From: Sesamum alatum
Taxonomy: Eukaryota > Streptophyta > Magnoliopsida > Lamiales > Pedaliaceae
Direction of reading: 5' to 3'
DNA length: 64,000 nucleotides
Assembly: GCA_034509735.1 (NCBI GenBank)
Contig: JACGWO010000006.1
Coordinates: forward strand, 34,527,141-34,591,140
Every line of letters begins with the position of its first letter. The first letter of the stretch is position 1. Shown here piece by piece: positions 58,023 to 64,000 of the stretch. The position numbers and the translations under genes are program-made. The notes under the pieces are model-generated. The model had not been told where the DNA came from and ran no database searches. It worked only from the letters and a program-made list of their open reading frames with translations.

Positions 58023-58120
58023 TACAAAGAAAGCCCTCAACAACCCATACGCCTCGACCTCATGGGGTCCCAAGATCGATTGTTGCGAATGGTACGTGGT
58101 AGATTGCGATGGGAACACAA
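58023..58120 (+). pseudogene. Truncated PGIP relic
   Basis: A stretch of about 32 codons (KKALNNPYASTSW.PK..CCEWYVVDCD) nearly repeats residues 38-70 of the intact PGIP that starts 240 bases downstream, then diverges and stops at 58138. The signal peptide and all LRRs are missing. It is the stump of a former tandem copy. Confidence 0.85.
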
Positions 58121-58216
58121 ATGTCTCCAGACTGACCTAACCGTTTTGCTTTAACTCACACAAAGTTCATTGTTCAAAGTTTGGAAATTTTCTTGGAGCA
58201 GACAGCTACAGAATTC

Positions 58217-58223
58217 TATAAAA
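58217..58223 (+). promoter_or_regulatory. Probable TATA box of PGIP-1
   Basis: TATAAAA 44-50 bases before the ATG at 58267, giving a short leader. Confidence 0.5.
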
Positions 58224-58266
58224 CTACTCAAACATTGAAGCATTCTCCATCCCTCCCTGCTCCAAC

Positions 58267-59259
58267 ATGCCAACCTCCAAGCTTTTCATAATTCTGCTCT
58301 CTCTTCTCTCCTTTCTCTCTCTCCCATTCCGCTCTCTTTCAGACAGATGCCATCCAAATGACAAGAAAGCTCTCCTTAAAATCAAGAAAGCCCTCAACAA
58401 TCCATACGCCTTGATATCATGGGATCCCAAGACTGATTGTTGCGAATGGTACGTGGTCGATTGTGACCGCATAACGCACCGCATTGTTCAGCTCCATCTC
58501 TTTGCCTCCGACGTCTCCGGCCAGGTTCCAGCTGCCGTCTCTGAGCTCCCGTACCTCGAACTTCTAAGGTTTCATAAACTGAATCTTACAGGCTCAATCC
58601 CACCATCCATTACCAAGCTCACTAACCTCAAGTTCCTCGACTTGAGCTGGAACCATCTGTCGGGACCTGTCCCTCCATTCCTTAGCCAACTCGAAAACCT
58701 GACTTTTCTCGACTTATCATTCAACAACTTCACCGGTTCAATCCCTTCTTCGCTCTCCGAGTTCCAAAACCTAGAAGCCATCCATTTGGACCGCAACGGT
58801 CTCACCGGGAACATCCCTGAGTCGCTCGGGAGATTCTCCGGACTAGTCCCGGATCTTTACCTCTCCCACAACCAGCTGACGGGCCAAGTTCCAAGATCCT
58901 TAGGCGACTTAAACTTCACCGTGCTCGACTTCTCACGTAACAAGCTCCAAGGAGACATCTCGTTCTTGTTTGGCACCAACAAGACTATACAGATAGCAGA
59001 TTTTTCGAGGAACATGCTTGAGTTTGATCTTTCGAAGGTGGAGTTCCCCGACAGCTTGACTTCACTGGACTTGAACCACAACAGGATACGAGGAAGTCTG
59101 CCGGAGGGATTGGTGAAGTTGAATCTCCAGTACTTGAATGTGAGCTACAACAGGCTGTGTGGTGAAATTCCAGCCGGTGGAAAGCTGCAGAGCTTGGATT
59201 ATACCTCGTATTTTCACAACAGGTGTCTCTGTGGTGCCCCGTTACCAGACTGCAAATGA
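58267..59259 (+). CDS. Polygalacturonase-inhibiting protein (PGIP-1)
   Basis: Intronless, 330 residues. A signal peptide (about 1-25) is followed by the N-terminal cap with four cysteines (RCHPND ... DCCEWYVVDCD), ten leucine-rich repeats of the extracellular plant type (LxxLxLSxNxLxGxIPxxL; about residues 70-295) and a C-terminal cap with LCGEI, CLCG and DC. This is the full PGIP architecture and length. PGIPs sit in the cell wall and inhibit fungal and insect polygalacturonases, favouring elicitor-active oligogalacturonides. The second intact copy at 61789 is close throughout, with differences concentrated in the middle repeats. A truncated relic lies directly upstream, and mobile elements of one family lie on both sides in opposite orientations. 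Confidence 0.95.
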   Translation: MPTSKLFIILLSLLSFLSLPFRSLSDRCHPNDKKALLKIKKALNNPYALISWDPKTDCCEWYVVDCDRITHRIVQLHLFASDVSGQVPAAVSELPYLELLRFHKLNLTGSIPPSITKLTNLKFLDLSWNHLSGPVPPFLSQLENLTFLDLSFNNFTGSIPSSLSEFQNLEAIHLDRNGLTGNIPESLGRFSGLVPDLYLSHNQLTGQVPRSLGDLNFTVLDFSRNKLQGDISFLFGTNKTIQIADFSRNMLEFDLSKVEFPDSLTSLDLNHNRIRGSLPEGLVKLNLQYLNVSYNRLCGEIPAGGKLQSLDYTSYFHNRCLCGAPLPDCK

Positions 59260-59469
59260 TTCTTCAAAATCAAGAACAGCTTTCTCTTCGCATTTCGCCC
59301 ATCTGTCTTTCTTTTGCTCCTAGTTTTTGTCTAACTACGATTGTTTGCACAGTGGAAAAACACTTACAATCGTTGGAGACCCTTTTTACTTTTACTTTGG
59401 TGCTAGCTCTGCTGCTGCATTAGGACAAGCACACAATCTTTACTTGTCTGGTCCTATGTAGTGTATGGA

Positions 59470-59774
59470 TAGGTTTGGAAAATAAACCAAATTATTCGAT
59501 GATTGATTGATATCGATAGTTAAAAGATCGTTTGAACTCGATTTATTAAACTTAACGAATCAAACATGATCAAAACAATTTGTTCGATAAATTTTCCAGC
59601 TCGATTCGATTAATTTACTTGAACTTGACTCATGTTTAATCCGATTAAAACTCGTTTGAGCTTGATTAGATCAATAATGAAACCAAATTCAAACGCATTT
59701 TTGGGGCCCGATAACAACTCAAACAAGTTTGAACAATAATGTAATTGGCTCGACTCGAATTATTTACGACCCCC
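59470..59774. mobile_element. ~305-bp dispersed element, copy 2 (inverted relative to copy 1)
   Basis: Matches the reverse complement of 57180-57529, including 'accaaattattcga', 'aaactcgttt' and 'aaaccaaattcaaacgc'. Flanks tgtatgga (59462-59469) and tgtacgga (59775-59782) match at 7 of 8 bases. An 8-bp duplication would suit a hAT-type element, but the ends are not clear inverted repeats, so the class is open. Confidence 0.7.
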
Positions 59775-59827
59775 TGTACGGAAAGCAGCAGCAAGGAAAC
59801 ATGGCATCATCTTTTCATATTTTTTAA

Positions 59828-60257
59828 GGATAATTACATTTACTTCCCCTAAGGTTTGGCATAATTCCAAATATACCCTCGTTTTGGAAAATTATAAATA
59901 CCTCTTCAAATTAAAAATAATTATGTAATCCCTAGATGGTGATGTGAAGAGTATTACTTTATCCTTACTAAGTTTTTATTTTAAAAAACAACATTTGAAA
60001 AAATAGAAAAGAATTTGAGGATGGATAAAATAACTAATCTATAGATTATATTAGTCCGTAAAAATATTTTCAAAAAATCTAAAAATATATGAAATTATAA
60101 TTTATAATCTAAAAGGGCATTTTGGACAGTTCACCACAAAAATTAGATGAAAACCTAATGTGATGCTAATAGAATGAGCTTGTTGTTATACGAACGTTAA
60201 AATTAGAGAGTATTTATAATTTTTCAAACAACAATGAGATATTTATAATTATGTCTG
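59828..60257. mobile_element. MULE-derived MITE, 'gggtaaattac' family, copy 7, right end lost
   Basis: Left end ggataattacatttac and family body words are present ('aggtttggcataatt', 'gggcattttgga', 'tttttcaaacaac'). The right terminal words stop at about 60257 in 'ataattatgtc'. Degraded copy. Confidence 0.65.
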
Positions 60258-60541
60258 TTGTACCACAGAAATGTATGTAGGTATCTTAGGATTTTATAAT
60301 GAAGGTCAAGGTATTATGCCTACTCCCAATGCTCTGGAAAGTGCTCAAATGATCAGGTGAAGCCTGCAAAACAAGACCGCGTTAGGACCAAGCCGGAGGG
60401 GTATCCGGCGTAGGCACTCCGACGTTCAAGTTAATATATGAAGGTATTTGACGAGACAAGAGCAGTAGTTTGGAAGGCAAAAGTTATACCTATTAGTGGA
60501 GTGCCTATATTGATAGATGATGGTGGATTGTACGATTATAT

Positions 60542-60969
60542 TTGCACCCTAAATTAGATATGAGACCAATTGTTTGTAATGAGCCGCACATATCCGTAGT
60601 AACAGTGACAGGCGGTGGTCCAAATAGACAAAAGTTGCAAACACCTCTCATCAGGTACTTGTTCAATCCTTCTAAAGAAACTCCCAGGTCAGTAAAACAA
60701 CAAGCTTTGAATTATGCTTTAATTGACGGAATATTGTATCGACGTGGAAAGGACGGAATGCTCCTCAGGTGTGTGAGTGAGCAAGAAGCCGAAAAAATGC
60801 TCTTTCAAGTCCATGATTTAGTATAGTATGTGGATCATATCAAGCAGGGCATAAAATGAGTTGGCTTATCAGAGGGCATGGCCTTTACTGGCCAACCACC
60901 TTGCCCGATGCACTACCGAAAGATAGTCAGTATAGTGGCAGAGAAGGACGATTTACGGTGCACCAAGTA
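60542..60969 (+). pseudogene. Ty3/gypsy polyprotein relic (integrase zinc-binding region)
   Basis: The frame at 60542-60826 contains LIDGILYRRGKDGMLLRCVSEQEAEKMLFQVHD, which fits the zinc-binding start of Ty3/gypsy integrase. After a frameshift near 60825 it continues with AGHKMSW..RGHGLYWPT. There is no protease, reverse transcriptase or LTR nearby. It is a small fragment between the two PGIP genes. Confidence 0.75.
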
Positions 60970-61418
60970 TGAAGGTTTCTGCGATACGTTTGGACTTAGA
61001 CAAATCATTGACAATATTCCTTAATTGCTCTTAAGCCAAGGAGTCCCTATTGGGAGTCTGCCTAAAACTTTTCTCGGGGAGGTTTCTGAATTGAAATCTT
61101 TATCACATGCTTGAAGGTATCTAAGTATTCTCATAATATCCCCAAATCAATCCCATGCTTAGGGTGGTGGCTGTAATGCACCTTTTTTTTTTCTTAAATT
61201 CCATCTATGCTAGAATGTTGACTTCCTCTTTTGGGTCCATTGTTATTAGTTGAATATTGAAGATAAGATCAGCCGCATGAATATTTCAACTTTCACATGA
61301 TGTCGACGCGCATTTGCATTAAAGAATCCAGTTGGCACATACCAATTTGCATTAGCCTTCCTCCCCCACTTATTCCCTACAAAACACTCTTAGACAAAAT
61401 GCCTTTTTGTTCTCATAA
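60970..61418. other. Intergenic DNA, no gene seen
   Basis: Ordinary sequence between the gypsy relic and a MITE; no feature recognised. Confidence 0.5.
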
Positions 61419-61660
61419 AATTAGAGTATTATTTATTTTGGTATCATAATTTAAATAGGTAGTTATTTTAGTCCTATAAAATACGTTTTTCAGTTTTTTT
61501 GATCCCAACACATGACATTTTGGAAAAAAAAAAATTGAAAAACATATTTTATGAGACTAAAACAACCACCTATATTTAGAACCAAAAAAACTGAAAAATG
61601 TGTTTTATGAAACTAAAACAGCCACCTACCTGTGGTATCAAAATAAATAATCTCATAATC
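61419..61660. mobile_element. MITE with long inverted repeats
   Basis: Left 'attagagtattatttatttt' pairs with the complement of the right end (gattatgagattatttattt). Inner arms 'gttattttagtcctataaaa' and 'ttttatgagactaaaac' fold back on each other. It ends about 130 bases before the ATG of PGIP-2, so it lies in its promoter. Confidence 0.7.
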
Positions 61661-61788
61661 TTACGAATTTAAAAAAAAACATTTTAGCCAAACAATCTTT
61701 GAATATGGTTCTTGTTTGACTATGTTATTACTTAAACAACTTCAGCACATCAACTTCTCAGAATCCTTCAGACAAGACAACCAGCATC

Positions 61789-62778
61789 ATGAACACCGCA
61801 CTTGTCTGCATTCTTTCTCTTCTTACCATTCTATCTCAACCTTTCTATTCTCACTCAGTGAGATGCAATTCTGATGACAAAAAGGTTCTCCTGAAGATCA
61901 AACAAGCCTTCAACAACCCCTACCACTTGGCCTCATGGAACCCGGACACCGACTGCTGCTCCTGGTACGTGGTCGAGTGCGACCGCAACACCAACCGCAT
62001 CAACAACCTCCACCTCTTCGCCGCCAACGTCTCCGGCCAAATCCCACCAGCTGTGGCTGAGCTCCCATACTTGGAATCTCTAACCTTTCACAAAATCACC
62101 AATCTTACCGGCACAATCCCACCTGCCCTTTCCAGGCTCACTCGTCTCAAGATGCTGACAATCAGCTGGACTAACATCTCCGGCCCAATCCCATCATTCC
62201 TAGCTGAGCTCAAGAACCTCACTTTTCTTGACTTGTCATTCAACAACTTGAGTGGATCGATTCCTCCATCGCTCGCCCGACTCAGAAATCTCAGCGGGCT
62301 GAGGCTAGACAGGAACAAACTCACCGGGAGCATTCCTGAATCGTTCGGGGATTTGAGCCCAAGTCTTCAGTATTTGTACCTCTCTCACAACCAGCTCTCG
62401 GGCACGGTCCCGAGAGCTTGGGGTGGCTTGAACTTCACTTCGATCGAACTGCAACGCAATCGGCTTGAAGGCGACATATCGTTCTTGTTTGGGAAGAACA
62501 AGACTATACAGATAGCTGACTTCTCTAGGAACATGCTGCTGTTTGATCTGTCGAATGTGGAGTTTCCGGACAGCTTAAGTACGCTGGACTTGAACCATAA
62601 CAGGATCACCGGTAGCTTGCCCGAGGGGTTGGCTAAATTTGATTTTCTGTTCTTGAATGTGAGTTATAACAGGCTCTGCGGTCGGATTCCGGTGGGTGGG
62701 AGGTTACAGACATTGGACTACACTTCGTATTTCCACAACAAGTGCTTGTGTGGTGCACCGTTGCCTGATTGCAAATGA
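61789..62778 (+). CDS. Polygalacturonase-inhibiting protein (PGIP-2)
   Basis: Intronless, 329 residues, same architecture as PGIP-1: signal peptide (about 1-24), cysteine cap (VRCNSDDKK ... DCCSWYVVECD), ten extracellular-type LRRs and C-terminal cap (LCGRI, CLCG, DC). Compared with PGIP-1 it has one extra residue in LRR 2 (HKITNLTG against HKLNLTG), and its LRR 3 reads MLTISWTNISG in place of FLDLSWNHLSG. Such changes on the concave face set which polygalacturonases a PGIP inhibits. GC content at third codon positions is higher than in PGIP-1. A MITE lies in the proximal promoter. It is expected in the apoplast and is probably pathogen- or wound-induced, as in other plants. Confidence 0.95.
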   Translation: MNTALVCILSLLTILSQPFYSHSVRCNSDDKKVLLKIKQAFNNPYHLASWNPDTDCCSWYVVECDRNTNRINNLHLFAANVSGQIPPAVAELPYLESLTFHKITNLTGTIPPALSRLTRLKMLTISWTNISGPIPSFLAELKNLTFLDLSFNNLSGSIPPSLARLRNLSGLRLDRNKLTGSIPESFGDLSPSLQYLYLSHNQLSGTVPRAWGGLNFTSIELQRNRLEGDISFLFGKNKTIQIADFSRNMLLFDLSNVEFPDSLSTLDLNHNRITGSLPEGLAKFDFLFLNVSYNRLCGRIPVGGRLQTLDYTSYFHNKCLCGAPLPDCK

Positions 62779-63033
62779 TCCCATTTGATTTTGATCAGAA
62801 GTTTCTATGTTAGCTTGCTATGTGAGATTCATATCTTAGAAATAAAAGATGATCTTTAGGTTGATTTACTATGTTTTCTTGGATCAGGGAAGTGTGTGGA
62901 AGTTCAATCAGCAAAGATGGTTGCTTGTGTTTTTTTATAACTTGTAGTCTTGGGATTTATGCTTAATTATATTTTATTATTATAGAGAATGAAAGTATCC
63001 TTACCAAAATCAAGTTTGATGATCCAAACAAAA

Positions 63034-63319
63034 GGAAAATTGTATTTTTTATGCCACGCCATAGAGGGTATTGCACTTTTGATCCAACAATTTACGGGTT
63101 TAACATATTTAGTCCATAGACTAAAAAAATATTGCATTTACAACAAAAAATGCTCCATTTTTTTATCCTATGGGATAAAGTGTGCCACCAATTTTAATTT
63201 TAAGGGACAAAAATATTACAATCTTTTATCCTATGGGGACCGAATATGCTAAACCCGTAAACTATGAGATCAAAAGTGTTTCACCTCTATCGTGTGGGAT
63301 CAAAAGCGCAATTTACTCC
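63034..63319. mobile_element. MITE with ~80-bp inverted repeats
   Basis: The left arm (ggaaaattgtat ... cacttttgatcc ... acgggtttaacatattt) matches the complement of the right arm (ggagtaaattgcgcttttga ... acgggtttagcatatt). No clear target duplication. It lies between PGIP-2 and the KNOLLE promoter. Confidence 0.75.
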
Positions 63320-63570
63320 AAACTAGTTATATAGCAAGTCGATTATGTTTTTTGAACTATACATTAATCACGCGATAAATATATTATACTTACCATATAT
63401 AGATTCAGATACGATCAAATCTGATTTGAATTAAAACCTTCCATATGAAAAAATATAAAACCTAGCCGGCAAAAAGAGAAAAAGGGGCGTGTAAGAACCT
63501 TTTGTTGGTATTGGGATATGGACAGCTTACGTTGGACCCACGCATCCAAGAAACATTATTACTCAAAAAC

Positions 63571-63581
63571 TAGCCGTTGCG
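63571..63581 (-). promoter_or_regulatory. MSA element 1 (mitosis-specific activator)
   Basis: CGCAACGGCTA on the minus strand matches the MSA consensus YCYAACGGYYA at 10 of 11 positions. MYB3R proteins bind this site to drive G2/M expression. It lies 211-221 bases before the KNOLLE ATG. Confidence 0.7.
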
Positions 63582-63586
63582 TGAAC

Positions 63587-63597
63587 TACAACGGCTA
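63587..63597 (+). promoter_or_regulatory. MSA element 2 (mitosis-specific activator)
   Basis: TACAACGGCTA matches YCYAACGGYYA at 10 of 11 positions. It faces MSA element 1 with five bases between. A C/T-rich stretch (63714-63748) follows, as often found near plant transcription starts. Confidence 0.7.
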
Positions 63598-63791
63598 TCG
63601 AATTAAATCTACATCTCTAGAAATGCCCGTTACTTCTTTCGTCGCATATATTTCTCCTCATTGCAGTCTCGCTCTGCTAATCATTTCTATTCCCATAACT
63701 TCACCATTTTCATCTCTCTCTTTCTCTCTCTTCTCTTCTCTCTCTCTCATACACACACACAACACAGAGGGCTAAAGGAAAGCAAATCAAG

Positions 63792-64000
63792 ATGAATGAT
63801 TTAATGACAAAGTCTTTCACAAGCTATGTCGATCTAAAGAAAGAAGCCATGAAAGATCTGGAGGCGGGTCCGGACCTCGAACTGGGCATGACCCAGATAG
63901 ACAACAACCTCACCGCATTCCTGCAAGAAGCAGAAGAAGTCAAGAAAGAAATGAACTCAATCAGAGAAATCTTGGCCCGGTTACAAGCCTCCAACGAGGA
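63792..64000 (+). CDS. SYP111: KNOLLE/SYP111-type cytokinesis syntaxin, N-terminal part
   Basis: The first 69 codons are visible; the gene runs off the right edge. The start MNDLMTKSFTSYVDLKKEAMKDLEAGPD-type sequence is the hallmark of KNOLLE (SYP111) and its sister SYP112, followed by the first helix of the regulatory Habc domain (NNLTAFLQEAEEVKKEMNSI). KNOLLE is a plant-specific Qa-SNARE that drives vesicle fusion at the forming cell plate during cytokinesis. It is made only around mitosis, which fits the paired MSA sites 200 bases upstream. The SNARE motif and membrane anchor lie outside the window. Confidence 0.9.
   Translation, partial: MNDLMTKSFTSYVDLKKEAMKDLEAGPDLELGMTQIDNNLTAFLQEAEEVKKEMNSIREILARLQASNE

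Noticed and set aside
57180..59774. A single 2.6-kb transposon carrying PGIP-1 between inverted repeats
   Set aside because: Each end piece has its own separate target duplication, so they are two independent insertions in opposite orientation.
60542..60969. Complete LTR retrotransposon
   Set aside because: Only an integrase fragment is present; no LTR pair, primer site or reverse transcriptase found nearby.

Overview
This window is nuclear DNA of a flowering plant. The evidence is intron-rich genes with plant splice signals, plant-only families (CslG, PGIP, KNOLLE syntaxin, Agenet proteins, a CTNIP-type peptide) and AT-rich intergenic DNA dense in Mutator-like (MULE) miniature elements. A eudicot, perhaps an asterid of the Lamiales, is my inference; nothing seen fixes the species.

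Layout: 1-2331 is a cellulose synthase-like G gene on the minus strand, cut by the left edge. About 3.0-15.3 kb is a transposon nest: a Pack-MULE-like element, then three MULE-type elements inside one another. The innermost is 4.9 kb and carries a broken transposase plus a spliced GRF zinc-finger gene. 15.9-19.9 kb is a second, complete CslG-type gene with altered catalytic motifs. 22.2-26.6 kb is an Agenet-domain gene. 27-37 kb is AT-rich, with a hAT-like element, microsatellites and three tandem arrays. Two small secreted-peptide genes of the CTNIP/SCREW type lie at 37.4 kb (plus) and 42 kb (minus), with their 3' ends facing each other across 4.2 kb. 42.5-45.1 kb is packed with MULE-derived MITEs, one nested in another. 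A dead PPR gene lies at 45.7-46.3 kb.

The right part is gene-rich: CWF19-like 2 splicing factor (48.0-53.7 kb, 10 coding exons), a PPR protein like At4g18975 (56.1-57.0 kb), and a PGIP cluster with two intact intronless genes (58.3 and 61.8 kb) and one truncated relic. The window ends in the first codons of a KNOLLE/SYP111 syntaxin gene whose upstream region carries two mitosis-specific activator (MSA) elements.

The protein-coding genes do not form one pathway. They do include immunity genes (PGIP, CTNIP-like peptides), a co-oriented CslG pair of a class known in other plants to include triterpenoid glucuronosyltransferases, and housekeeping genes. Exon coordinates were derived by hand from splice signals and reading frames; no alignment or database search was run.
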